The notes below the pieces were generated by a model. The model saw nothing but the letters and a program-made list of their open reading frames with translations, searched no databases and had not been told where the DNA came from. From assembly GCA_903899825.1 (NCBI GenBank), contig CAIUKU010000132.1:1-39285 (forward strand): 39,285 bases of DNA. The letters are read 5' to 3'. Position numbers and translations under genes: made by a program. Below are positions 1 to 8,299 of the stretch, piece after piece. The number at the start of each line of letters is the position of its first letter. Position 1 is the first letter of the stretch. Source of the stretch: an uncultured Bacteroidales bacterium. Lineage in GTDB: Bacteria; Bacteroidota; Bacteroidia; Bacteroidales; JACABE01.

Positions 1-44
1 ACCACATGCCCAACATCGTTTTTTCTTAGTATTTTTCATATAAA

Positions 45-78
45 AAAAGTTTATTGAAACGAATTTCAATAAACTTTT
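45..78. terminator. Strong hairpin, probable intrinsic terminator
   Basis: A perfect 15-bp inverted repeat (45-59 with 64-78) closes on a CGAA tetraloop. On the minus strand the stem is followed by a run of T, as in an intrinsic terminator. It lies about 90 bp past the stop of the sugar dehydrogenase and probably ends the upxY-dehydrogenase transcript. T bases also follow on the plus strand, so it may act in both directions. Confidence 0.75.
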
Positions 79-166
79 CTATATATCAATATTAATAGTT
101 ATTTTAGAAGTTTCTACCAACCATTTTTTGCTATTATACCCAAATAAAAAATAAGAAATAAGCATT

Positions 167-1447
167 CTACAGTCTCCCATCCACAACATCCAAAGGCAAT
201 AATGATTTTATATCATACAAAACACTCATTTTAGAACGCTTAGCAAAATCAATACCTTTAAATTCATTGTGAGCAACGGCCAAAACGATGGTGTTGTAAT
301 CTGAAAGATTATAGTCAGTTAGAAGTGTTTCCTTATATTCATGCATAACTTCAGCAGCATCGGCCCATGGATCGAAAATATCCACATCGCATCCAAACTG
401 ACGCAATTCGTTCACTACATCTACGACCTTTGTATTGCGCACATCCGGACAATTTTCCTTAAAGGTAATGCCCAAAACCAATACTTTTGATTTATTGATA
501 GGAATGTCTTTTTTGATCATTAATTTTACAATCTGGGACGCAACCCAGGCTCCCATGCCATCATTCATTCTACGCCCGGCAAGAATAATTTCAGGATGAT
601 AACCCATTTCCTGAGCCTTTTGGGCAATATAATAGGGATCAACCCCAATGCAATGTCCTCCAACCAGACCCGGTGAAAATTTAAGGAAATTCCATTTGGT
701 TCCGGCTGCATCCAGTACAGCACGGGTATCGAGTTTCATGTGGGCACATATATGTGCCAGTTCATTGACAAATGCAATATTAATATCCCTTTGTGAATTT
801 TCTATTACTTTGGCTGTTTCTGCTACACGTATCGAAGGTGCTTTATGGGTTCCTGCAGTGATAACGGTTTTATAAAGCTGGTCAACAATTTCAGCAATTT
901 CGGGTGTTGAACCTGAAGTTACTTTGCGTATTGTAGTTACGGTATGCTCTTTGTCTCCGGGATTGATACGTTCAGGAGAATAACCTGCATAAAAGTCAAC
1001 ATTAAGTTTCATACCCGATATTTTTTCTATAACAGGCAGGCAGTCTTCTTCGGTACAACCCGGATAAACGGTTGATTCATAAATAACGATATCAATCTTA
1101 CTAATCACTTTCCCAATTGTTTCGCTGGCTTTTATCAAAGGTGTAAGATCGGGCCGGTTGTTTTTGTCAACAGGTGTTGGTACGGTAACGATGTATACAT
1201 TACAGGCCCGAATTTCTTCTAAATTGCTCGAAAGGTAAAGACCTTTTCCGGAGGGTATTTTTAATGATAATACAGATTGAAGATTATCATCTTCCACTTC
1301 CAATGTATTATCATGACCCTGATTGAGTTCATCTATACGGGATTGCCGTATATCAAAACCGATAACCGGGAAATATTTGGCAAATTCAACGGCTAATGGT
1401 AAGCCAACATAGCCTAAGCCTATCATGCAAATTTTGTGAGAATCCAT
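167..1447 (-). CDS. Nucleotide-sugar (UDP-glucose/UDP-ManNAc type) dehydrogenase
   Basis: This 426-aa protein is a UDP-sugar 6-dehydrogenase of the TviB/WecC group, which oxidises a UDP-hexose(amine) to the uronic acid with two NAD+ for surface polysaccharide. The Rossmann motif GLGYVGLP is near residue 10. The catalytic cysteine is Cys266 in GGHCIGVDPYY. The middle segment carries the family ESTVYPG and YSPERINPGD motifs, and a UDP-binding C-terminal domain follows (GITFKENCPDVRN). Length is normal. It lies 49 nt behind the antiterminator gene on the same strand, which fits a capsule or exopolysaccharide unit. The exact substrate (UDP-GlcNAc, UDP-ManNAc or UDP-GalNAc derivative) cannot be told from sequence alone; the TviB-like features favour an N-acetylated hexosamine. 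Confidence 0.93.
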   Translation of the reverse strand: MDSHKICMIGLGYVGLPLAVEFAKYFPVIGFDIRQSRIDELNQGHDNTLEVEDDNLQSVLSLKIPSGKGLYLSSNLEEIRACNVYIVTVPTPVDKNNRPDLTPLIKASETIGKVISKIDIVIYESTVYPGCTEEDCLPVIEKISGMKLNVDFYAGYSPERINPGDKEHTVTTIRKVTSGSTPEIAEIVDQLYKTVITAGTHKAPSIRVAETAKVIENSQRDINIAFVNELAHICAHMKLDTRAVLDAAGTKWNFLKFSPGLVGGHCIGVDPYYIAQKAQEMGYHPEIILAGRRMNDGMGAWVASQIVKLMIKKDIPINKSKVLVLGITFKENCPDVRNTKVVDVVNELRQFGCDVDIFDPWADAAEVMHEYKETLLTDYNLSDYNTIVLAVAHNEFKGIDFAKRSKMSVLYDIKSLLPLDVVDGRL

Positions 1448-1496
1448 ATTTTATGTAGTTATTGGTTATTGTAATTGCTTAAGTTAATATCATTTT

Positions 1497-2000
1497 TTAT
1501 TCCTTTTCCGCCATTTCAAGATCACTCAATGGCAATGTTACCAACAAAGTACGGCCAATCTGACTAATCCTGATTACAACTCTTTTTTTCCCCTTATAGG
1601 AAATCAATTCTCCGTCGAAGCCTTCAAGAACACCGGAAACAATCCGAACCACACTACCGGGTTTAAATATTCTGGTGCTGATTGTTACTTCATGATCTGT
1701 ATTTAATAATTTCTGCATGGCTAAAATCTGCCATTCAGGAATGCAAGCAGCTTTACCTGAAAAACTTATATATTTAACGGCACCTTCAATATTTAATGCT
1801 GTATAATACTCCAATTCACTTACTTTTACAAAAACATAAGAACGAATCAAGGGTTCTTCTATCCATTTCTTGCGATCTTTCCATTTGCGAAGTTTCTTCT
1901 GTAATGGCAAATAGGCTTCAATTCTTCTTTCTAAAAGCCTTGAATAAACTTTCTTTTCAAATCTTGGAAAAGTATAGAGTGCATACCAATTATAAGCCAT
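1497..2000 (-). CDS. UpxY/NusG-family transcription antiterminator
   Basis: The protein is a NusG paralogue of the UpxY/RfaH/LoaP kind: an N-terminal NGN domain starting MAYNWYALYTFPRFEKKV, and a C-terminal KOW-like segment (PGSVVRI...GFDGEL). In Bacteroides such proteins bind RNA polymerase at the leader of a capsule operon and allow it to be transcribed in full. I place the start at 2000 (167 aa). The open frame extends upstream to 2117, but those 39 residues do not look like NusG, and the ATG at 2000 is preceded by a purine-rich AGAGAAGAAAA. It is followed by a sugar dehydrogenase gene, as expected for the first gene of a polysaccharide unit. Confidence 0.88.
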   Translation of the reverse strand: MAYNWYALYTFPRFEKKVYSRLLERRIEAYLPLQKKLRKWKDRKKWIEEPLIRSYVFVKVSELEYYTALNIEGAVKYISFSGKAACIPEWQILAMQKLLNTDHEVTISTRIFKPGSVVRIVSGVLEGFDGELISYKGKKRVVIRISQIGRTLLVTLPLSDLEMAEKE

Positions 2001-2336
2001 TTTTCTTCTCTGATTATATTCGTTAATGCATGATACTCTATGATAAATCAGCAAAAAATCACTTCTATTTATCTGTATTTTAGTTGGTTTCTTATTACTA
2101 TCTAAAAAAGAGATCAACGAAAATTAAATTGATTGTCTTTTTTATTGCTGCAAATTTAATGAAAGAAAACGAAATCTAAAGCATAAGGGGGAAAATAAAT
2201 GTGAGGCTTGCTGTTTTTGATACCCCATTCTTAAACTGAAAGAAAAACAGTAGTTTATTATTATGTTTAATTTATTGATTTTAATTGCTTCAAATTAATT
2301 GGTAAGACATTCTTTGCTTCAAATCATTTAGAAACC
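2001..2336. other. Intergenic leader of upxY, no gene seen
   Basis: This 336-bp AT-rich stretch separates upxY from the AsmA-like gene; both read leftward. It holds the candidate upxY promoter and an upxY leader of about 145 nt. The nonamer GCTTCAAAT occurs twice (near 2286 and 2314). No coding sequence and no clear terminator for the AsmA gene were seen. Confidence 0.5.
2151..2180 (-). promoter_or_regulatory. Candidate Bacteroidota promoter for upxY
   Basis: Read on the minus strand, TAAATTTG (2151-2158) matches the -7 consensus TAnnTTTG. TTTA (2177-2180) sits 18 nt upstream as a near-match to the -33 TTTG. Transcription would start near 2145, leaving a leader of about 145 nt before the upxY ATG. 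Confidence 0.45.
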
Positions 2337-4988
2337 CTATTCTTCCCATTTAATTTTAATTTTTGAAGGCGGAAGACTATCGTTTGTGGCTTTTTTCTTA
2401 GGTTTTTCTTTGTTGTCTTCCTCCCAATCAATAATATATTTCCCTTTTTCCTGTATTTTAAAACGTTGTTGTTGAATAATATCTGCAGTATCCCGTTGCA
2501 GCCATCTGAATTCTTCTTTCAGTATCGTATTAAGGTTCTTTTTTTCGTTTTTGATATCCAATAAAATTTTATTTTTCAGGCTTTTGCTATCGTAGTTGAA
2601 AACCGGATTGTCGATAGTTCCGCTAACTTTCAAAAATAGTTTTGTTCGACCCAAACCGTCGTCTTCCTCATATCCAAATTCCTGTAAAGCTTGTTGCTTT
2701 TGTAGGTTACGCAATTTTCTTTTTTTAGAATTCAATTCCGAAAGTAAAATATTGATGTGATAGTTAATGTTGTTGGTAAACTTATGTTCGCCGGCAATAC
2801 CAAGGTTGATTGCTGTTGTTTCAATATTCATCGCAGGAATATATATACATTCATTTTTGATTAAAATTTGATTTTGTAAGGTTTTAAAATGAACTTCTTT
2901 TAAATCGTCTGCATTGATGAATCGCGATAATTTCAATAAAGGCTGATAATTCAGCAATTTTCCATTTTCAATCTTCAAATTTATTTTCGACCAGATTGTT
3001 TTTTTGTCAATATCCAAATATGTATTAAAATAAGCGGCAAACTGTACATTGGCAGTAATACTGCCGTTGATGTTTTCTGAGGTCATGTTGTGTTGCCCGA
3101 AATTGTCAAAAACAAAAAACAACTGCTGCGCATTCACTTTCAACATGTTTACATCGCAACTGATCAGGAATTTGTTTTTTTGCGAACCATCCAGCATCAT
3201 CGAACCATTCAGATTTCCGTCCATACTTTCCATATTGAGCTGTTCGGCTTTAAAAAGCTGATTACTGTAACTTAGTTTCCCTTTTAAATTCGCTGCTTTG
3301 AATTTTTTATATTTTATTTTTCGGGTATGCAACGAAAGATTAAAGGTATAATAATTACTTAAATTTAGCTCAGAAGTAGCTGTTGTGCTGTGTTTAGTGC
3401 CGATGATTTCGTCAAGATCGGTGTAATTTGAAAATAGATCAGCATTTACTTCTATTTTTTGATTATCGAGAAAGAAAAAAGGGATTACATTTTTAAAATA
3501 ACCTTTCATACTGATATCACTGGATGAAATATTGGCGGTTAAAGAATTGATTTCAATATCATTATTGGTAAATGTAAAAATACCATTGATGTTTTTATAA
3601 ATACGGCTATCGTTTGTTAATTGCAGCTGAACATTGTTCAGGCTGATATTCCCTTTACACTGGCTGTTGAGAAAATCGTTAAGCTTCAGTGCTTTTTTGT
3701 TGATTTTGCCTCTATAATCGAAATCTACAGTTATGATGCCCTGCATGGTTTTAATTCGATCATTTTTTATAAACTCCTGTAAGTCTTGCAAATTCATGGA
3801 AACCGATGCATTACAGCTGATGAAGGGATTTATAAAGTTGTTGATGTTAAAGCTGCCACTTATTTTTCCGTTTTTCAGATTGGCCGAAAACTGCTGAACA
3901 TTGAGGCTGTTATTTTCAGCTTTGCCATCCTTGCCATTGGAATATCTGCCAATTATATTTACATTGGTTAGTTTGGCTTTGGTTTTTAAATGGAAAATTT
4001 CAGCGTTTCTGAGATTGAAATTTGCTGATATCAAAGGTAGGGCTGTTCCTCCATACTTCCCATTGATTTCAATGGCAATATCAAAAATACCTTTGCTCTG
4101 GTAATTGCTGAAATAAGATTGTTGTTCTTTGGGTAATTCTTTTATAAAGTGATGTAATTGGATATCTTTACCCTTAATAAATAATTGAATATTTTTATTG
4201 TTTGCTGCATAAAATATACTGCCTTTTATATCAAATCCTAAATCGTTGAATAAAACATCTCCTTTTTGGATTTCAACTGAGCCGTTGAGGGTATTGACAC
4301 TGGCCAAAATATTAATAACAGCTTTTCCTTTACTTATGTAAACAGTATTCTCCGATTGGAATTGATTGATTTGAAGCTGTCCCTTCAATTTCACAACCTG
4401 AATATCGTTGGAAAAATTACCTTTGGCAACTGTATTTTCCATAAGGAAATCATAATACTGATAATTTTGCTGATTGATGTATTTAATGGCAACATTTTTA
4501 AACTGAATATTTTTGAGATTGAATTCAAATGGAGCTTCATTTTGTTTTACTGTAGATTTCCAGCAATGAAAATTATCCTTACCTTCCTTATCTACTTTTA
4601 ATAGTATAACAGCATCGTTGAGTTCAATGTTTTTGATGCGGTATTTTTTGTAATACAAATCCATGATATTGAATTCGAGAAAAATAGTTTTGGCTTGCAA
4701 CAAAATACCTTTTACAGTATCTTTTACTGCATCTTTTGCTATTACATCTGTAAAGCGCAAAGAAGCATCCGGAAATTTATCAAAAACGGAAAATTCAATA
4801 TCTTTTACCGATATTTCGGTTTGAAGTGATTTGTTGATTTCAGTTATAAAAACCTGTTTGATACTATCCTGATTATAGTAAACATATAAAAAACCACATG
4901 CAACAGCCAGTAATAAAAAAATCAGAATACCCAGAAGTATTCTGATTGTATATTTTTTTATTTTTATAAGTTTACCGTTAGCTATCAT
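2337..4988 (-). CDS. AsmA-family inner-membrane/periplasmic protein
   Basis: This 883-aa protein has a short cytoplasmic N-terminus, one membrane helix (about residues 14-35, rich in I, L, V and A) and a very long periplasmic part. That part consists of beta-rich segments typical of AsmA-like proteins (repeated short strands with N-G-[KN]-[IL] turns), with a family C-terminal region around 690-780. It ends in a charged Lys/Glu-rich tail. AsmA/TamB-type proteins form hydrophobic-groove bridges that carry phospholipid between the two membranes; this role is family knowledge, not visible here. The gene stands alone between the upxY unit and rluB. Relatives vary widely in length, so size is not diagnostic. 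Confidence 0.78.
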   Translation of the reverse strand: MIANGKLIKIKKYTIRILLGILIFLLLAVACGFLYVYYNQDSIKQVFITEINKSLQTEISVKDIEFSVFDKFPDASLRFTDVIAKDAVKDTVKGILLQAKTIFLEFNIMDLYYKKYRIKNIELNDAVILLKVDKEGKDNFHCWKSTVKQNEAPFEFNLKNIQFKNVAIKYINQQNYQYYDFLMENTVAKGNFSNDIQVVKLKGQLQINQFQSENTVYISKGKAVINILASVNTLNGSVEIQKGDVLFNDLGFDIKGSIFYAANNKNIQLFIKGKDIQLHHFIKELPKEQQSYFSNYQSKGIFDIAIEINGKYGGTALPLISANFNLRNAEIFHLKTKAKLTNVNIIGRYSNGKDGKAENNSLNVQQFSANLKNGKISGSFNINNFINPFISCNASVSMNLQDLQEFIKNDRIKTMQGIITVDFDYRGKINKKALKLNDFLNSQCKGNISLNNVQLQLTNDSRIYKNINGIFTFTNNDIEINSLTANISSSDISMKGYFKNVIPFFFLDNQKIEVNADLFSNYTDLDEIIGTKHSTTATSELNLSNYYTFNLSLHTRKIKYKKFKAANLKGKLSYSNQLFKAEQLNMESMDGNLNGSMMLDGSQKNKFLISCDVNMLKVNAQQLFFVFDNFGQHNMTSENINGSITANVQFAAYFNTYLDIDKKTIWSKINLKIENGKLLNYQPLLKLSRFINADDLKEVHFKTLQNQILIKNECIYIPAMNIETTAINLGIAGEHKFTNNINYHINILLSELNSKKRKLRNLQKQQALQEFGYEEDDGLGRTKLFLKVSGTIDNPVFNYDSKSLKNKILLDIKNEKKNLNTILKEEFRWLQRDTADIIQQQRFKIQEKGKYIIDWEEDNKEKPKKKATNDSLPPSKIKIKWEE

Positions 4989-5181
4989 ATTTCTATTTTG
5001 AAGTTCCGGTCAGGAGAGGACTTAAAAAACCTAAAGTTATAAAGAATAACTCCAATAAAATATTTTTATTGTGAATACTGATATTCAAATAAAATATAGA
5101 AACTGAAAAATAAAGAAAAAGAAAATTTCCCCCTTTACACACTCAACTTAAAACATAAGCACTTTATACTTAAAACTTTTT

Positions 5182-6936
5182 CTATTGCAGCATTTTCAAA
5201 TAAGAAACTTCTTTTTCGCTTAAAAAGCGCCACATACCACGGGGAATGTCTTTCTTGGTAAGGCCTGCAAACATGGTTCTGTCGAGTTTTACTACTTCAT
5301 AACCCAGGGCTTCAAAAATACGACGGATTACACGGTTTTTGCCGGTATGAATTTCGATACCGATTTCCTTTTTATTTTGGGTTTCGTCAATATATGCAGC
5401 GTCGTCTACTTTTACGATGCCATCTTCCAGTTCAACACCTTCCCAGAGTCTGTCCATATCAGATTTAGACAATGCACGGTCCAGTTCAACATGGTATAAT
5501 TTTGTAACACCATAACGCGGATGCGTTAGTTTTTTAGCGATATCGCCATCGTTGGTAAAAAGCAGCAAGCCTGAAGTATTACGGTCGAGTCTGCCTACGG
5601 GATACAAACGTTCCTTACAGGCATCTTTTACCAATGCCATTACGGTACGTCTTTCCTGAGGATCGTCTACCGTTGTGATATAACCCTTAGGTTTGTTGAG
5701 CAATACGTATTTCTTTTTTTCACTTACCAGGGTTTCTCCACCATACTGAACGGAATCACCTGGAAGTACCTTGGTACCCAGTTCGGTAATAATCACACCA
5801 TTAATAGCCACAGCACCACTGATGATCAGATCATCGGCCTCACGGCGGGAACATATCCCTGCATTGGCGATGTATTTGTTCAAGCGAACCGGTCCGAAAG
5901 CATCAGGGCGGTTAGTGCTTTTAAAATTCTTTAATTCCAGTACATCTGCACGTTTTGGCCGTTCACGCACCGGCAGATCAATTTCCGATGTTCTGCGACG
6001 GGGCTTATTTTTGTGGAGGTAACGATCATTAGCGGGATCATTGTCATAACTTCTCCTTTTTTCTGAGAAAGGACGGTCGTCTTTTTGGTAACCTTTTTTA
6101 TAGTCTCTGGCAGGGTTTGAAGTCCCGCTATCACCTTCTCTTCTTGGTTTAAAATCCGTTTTATCCCCTCTGTCAATGTATGAAGGTTTGCTGTCTCTAT
6201 CTGAGAACTTAGGTTTAAAACTATTTTCTCTTTTATCTCCGTAAGCAGGTCTGTCGTCTCTATTAGGGTAGGATGGTCTGTCGGATGATGAATTACTTCT
6301 ATCTTCGTATCTTGGTCTATCCCCTCTGTCGCCAAAAGAAGGTTTGTTGTCTCTATCGCCAAACTTAGTTTTGAAACTACCTTCTCTTTTTTCTCCGTAT
6401 GCAGGTCTGTCGGATGATGAATTACTTCTTTCGCTGTATCTTGGTTTATCCCCTCTTTCACCATAGGAAGGTTTGCTGTCTCTGTCAGCGAACTTTGGTT
6501 TAAAACCGCCTTCTCTTTTATCTCCGTAAGCAGGTCTTTCGTCTCTTTTTGGATAGGAAGGTCTTTCGGAAGAAGTATTACTCCTATCGTTGTATCTTGG
6601 CTTATCCCCTCTTTCACCATAGGAAGGTTTGCTGTCTCTGTCACCAAACTTTGGTTTGTATCCACTTTCTCTTTTGTCACCATAAGCAGGTTTATCATAG
6701 GAGGGTCTGTCTGAGGATCTCTGATTACTTCCTCCGTATCCGGGCCTGTCTTCTTTACCGCGATAGGAAGGTTTATTGTCTCTGTCTCCGAATTTAGGTT
6801 TAAAAGAGGAGGATGGTCTGTCTGAAGATCCTTCGGATTTCTTTTTCCAATCCGGTTTCGAAAAATTTGATGAACTTTCTGAACGTCTGCTTCTTTCAGG
6901 TTTTCCAAAAGAGCGGTTATTGTTATTTCTTTCCAT
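5182..6936 (-). CDS. RluB/RsuA-family rRNA pseudouridine synthase with long disordered repeat tail
   Basis: The C-terminal ~240 residues form a standard enzyme: an S4 RNA-binding domain (VRLNKYIANAGICSRREADD) followed by the RsuA/RluB catalytic domain, with the active-site Asp in GRLDRNTSGLLLFTNDGD. It converts a uridine of large-subunit (or small-subunit) rRNA to pseudouridine. In front lie about 330 residues rich in Arg, Asp, Lys, Ser, Pro, Tyr and Gly, built from five tandem units that begin K-[PT]-K-F-x-D-R-D. The start is placed at 6936 (584 aa, MERNNNNRSF). An ATG at 6960 is in frame, but it falls inside the -7 box of a well-matched promoter (6958-6965), so it would lie upstream of the transcript. 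Basic, disordered extensions are common in Bacteroidota RluB proteins and probably help RNA binding. Confidence 0.9.
   Translation of the reverse strand: MERNNNNRSFGKPERSRRSESSSNFSKPDWKKKSEGSSDRPSSSFKPKFGDRDNKPSYRGKEDRPGYGGSNQRSSDRPSYDKPAYGDKRESGYKPKFGDRDSKPSYGERGDKPRYNDRSNTSSERPSYPKRDERPAYGDKREGGFKPKFADRDSKPSYGERGDKPRYSERSNSSSDRPAYGEKREGSFKTKFGDRDNKPSFGDRGDRPRYEDRSNSSSDRPSYPNRDDRPAYGDKRENSFKPKFSDRDSKPSYIDRGDKTDFKPRREGDSGTSNPARDYKKGYQKDDRPFSEKRRSYDNDPANDRYLHKNKPRRRTSEIDLPVRERPKRADVLELKNFKSTNRPDAFGPVRLNKYIANAGICSRREADDLIISGAVAINGVIITELGTKVLPGDSVQYGGETLVSEKKKYVLLNKPKGYITTVDDPQERRTVMALVKDACKERLYPVGRLDRNTSGLLLFTNDGDIAKKLTHPRYGVTKLYHVELDRALSKSDMDRLWEGVELEDGIVKVDDAAYIDETQNKKEIGIEIHTGKNRVIRRIFEALGYEVVKLDRTMFAGLTKKDIPRGMWRFLSEKEVSYLKMLQ
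6130..6810 (-). repeat. In-gene tandem repeat coding for 52/43-residue units
   Basis: About four full units and one partial unit are seen in the translated N-terminal tail of the pseudouridine synthase. Each starts K-[PT]-K-F-[GAS]-D-R-D-[SN]-K-P-S. Two clear units are 52 residues (156 bp) and one is 43 (129 bp), having lost the nine-residue SYPxRDxRP piece. The DNA copies are highly similar, so copy number probably varies between strains. Confidence 0.8.
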
Positions 6937-6957
6937 GATTTTTATAAAATGCGGCTG

Positions 6958-6990
6958 CAAAGGTAGGCATTTTTCCGGTAATTTCCTAAA
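6958..6990 (-). promoter_or_regulatory. Bacteroidota promoter for rluB; decides its start
   Basis: On the minus strand TACCTTTG (6958-6965) is an exact -7 match, with TTTA (6987-6990) 21 nt upstream as the -33 element. Transcription would begin near 6951, downstream of the first in-frame ATG (6960) and about 15 nt before the ATG at 6936. Confidence 0.6.
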
Positions 6991-7012
6991 TATAATTTAG
7001 TTAAGAATGACA

Positions 7013-7064
7013 AGCCTATCCTATATTTCCGATAAATAGGAACAGGCTCTTCCCGAAGGGGAGG
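7013..7064. repeat. Two adjacent inverted repeats between pheS and rluB
   Basis: Arms AGCCT.TCCTAT (7013-7024) and ATAGGA..AGGCT (7036-7048) form an interrupted 11-bp stem. It is followed at once by CTTCCC-GAA-GGGGAG (7050-7064), a 6-bp stem with one G-T pair. Neither has a convincing T tract, so they could be a weak terminator behind pheS or a degenerate intergenic palindrome. A related CTCACCGAATGGGAG lies at 7113-7127. Confidence 0.5.
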
Positions 7065-7143
7065 ACTTAAGAAAAAAGTAATAAATGAAACGAACTTAGA
7101 ATCAAGCAAGATCTCACCGAATGGGAGCATTGTAGGGGCAAAT

Positions 7144-8172
7144 TTATAGTGCTCCTTCAAACTGTTTTAAAAACCTCACATCGTTTTCGAAAAAAAGGCG
7201 TAAATCCCTGATGCCATAACGCAGCATGGTAATGCGTTCGATGCCCATGCCAAAAGCAAAACCCGTATATGCCTTTGAGTCGATGCCACAGTTGTCCAGC
7301 ACATTAGGGTCAACCATGCCGCAACCCAATATTTCTACCCAACCTGTATATTTACATATATTGCAGCCTTTTCCTCCGCAGATACTGCAGGAAATATCCA
7401 TTTCGGCTGAAGGTTCGGTAAAAGGAAAATAAGAAGGACGCAGACGGATGCTGGTGTTTTCGCCAAACATTTCCTTGGCAAAATAAAGCAGGGTTTGCTT
7501 CAGGTCGGCAAAGGAAACATTTTTATCAATGTAAAGCCCTTCCACCTGGTGGAAAATACAATGCGCCCTGGCTGAAATGGCTTCATTCCTGAAAACACGA
7601 CCCGGGAAAATTGCCCGTATGGGTGGTTTGTTATTTTCCATCATTCTAACCTGTACCGATGATGTATGGGTACGCAAGGCTATATCCCCTTTATCAGCAG
7701 ATTTTTCAATAAAAAAAGTGTCCTGCATATCGCGGGCCGGATGCTCCGGCGGAAAATTAAGTGCAGAAAAATTATGCCAGTCGTCTTCAATTTCTGGTCC
7801 TTCGCTTACCACAAAACCAATGCGCGAAAAAATGCTGATAATTTCGTTGCGCATCACCGATAAAGGATGGCGTGAACCCAGTGTCAGGAAATCGGCAGGC
7901 ATGCTGAGATCAGTGGCTGCTTTTTCTGTAGTAGTTGATTGAAAGCTATCTTTGTATTCGTCCAGCTTATGCTGAGCATTGTTTTTTAAATCGTTGAGCA
8001 GTACTCCTGTTTCTTTGCGTAATTCGGGAGCCAGGTTTTTAAAATCGGCAAATAAATCTTGTATACGGCCTTTTTTGCCTAAATATTGAATACGGAATGC
8101 TTCCAGCTGTTCACTGTTTATTGGTATAAAAGCTAGTATTTCAGCGTTCAGTGCAGCAATTTTTTCCTTCAC
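7144..8172 (-). CDS. pheS: Phenylalanine-tRNA ligase, alpha subunit
   Basis: This 342-aa protein attaches phenylalanine to tRNA-Phe as the alpha part of the PheST tetramer. It has an N-terminal coiled-coil arm (residues 1-90) and then a class II core: motif 2 region (FPGRVFRNEAISARAHCIFHQVEG), the THTSSVQ substrate loop, PFTEPSAEMD, and motif 3 in GFAFGMGIERITML. Four cysteines (CSICGGKGCNIC) form a probable zinc knuckle. The start is a GTG at 8172: an in-frame stop lies 15 nt further upstream and no ATG occurs before residue ~96. Length is normal. pheT is not in the window, as is usual in Bacteroidota where the two genes are apart. Confidence 0.97.
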   Translation of the reverse strand: MKEKIAALNAEILAFIPINSEQLEAFRIQYLGKKGRIQDLFADFKNLAPELRKETGVLLNDLKNNAQHKLDEYKDSFQSTTTEKAATDLSMPADFLTLGSRHPLSVMRNEIISIFSRIGFVVSEGPEIEDDWHNFSALNFPPEHPARDMQDTFFIEKSADKGDIALRTHTSSVQVRMMENNKPPIRAIFPGRVFRNEAISARAHCIFHQVEGLYIDKNVSFADLKQTLLYFAKEMFGENTSIRLRPSYFPFTEPSAEMDISCSICGGKGCNICKYTGWVEILGCGMVDPNVLDNCGIDSKAYTGFAFGMGIERITMLRYGIRDLRLFFENDVRFLKQFEGAL

Positions 8173-8204
8173 GGTAAATAGGGTTTAATAATTTTTTATA
8201 AATG

Positions 8205-8212
8205 CAAAAATA
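8205..8212 (-). promoter_or_regulatory. pheS: Candidate -7 element for pheS
   Basis: TATTTTTG on the minus strand matches TAnnTTTG and lies 32 nt before the GTG start. The best TTTG further up (8229-8232) is at 16 nt, closer than usual, so the -33 element is uncertain. Confidence 0.4.
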
Positions 8213-8299
8213 CAGAATATTCCGCATTCAAAAAAATTATCATCTCATTTCATGAATTATGCGAAATACTTTTATTATAATTGTAAAGATTTGGAGAGC

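Noticed and set aside
1-16. Start of another minus-strand gene (ATG at 14-16)
   Set aside because: Only five codons remain before the window edge, too few to support a gene.
2001-2117. Longer N-terminus of the UpxY protein
   Set aside because: The extra 39 residues do not resemble a NusG domain, which begins at MAYNWYALYTF, and the ATG at 2000 has a purine-rich upstream sequence.
5931-6908. 325-codon open frame inside rluB on the same strand
   Set aside because: It is the second reading frame of the tandem repeats; its Ile/Thr/Leu-rich product resembles no protein, and the main frame carries the clear S4 and catalytic domains downstream.
6942-7160. 72-codon minus-strand frame between pheS and rluB
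   Set aside because: It overlaps the pheS end, the inverted repeats and the rluB promoter, and its sequence looks like translated repeat DNA.
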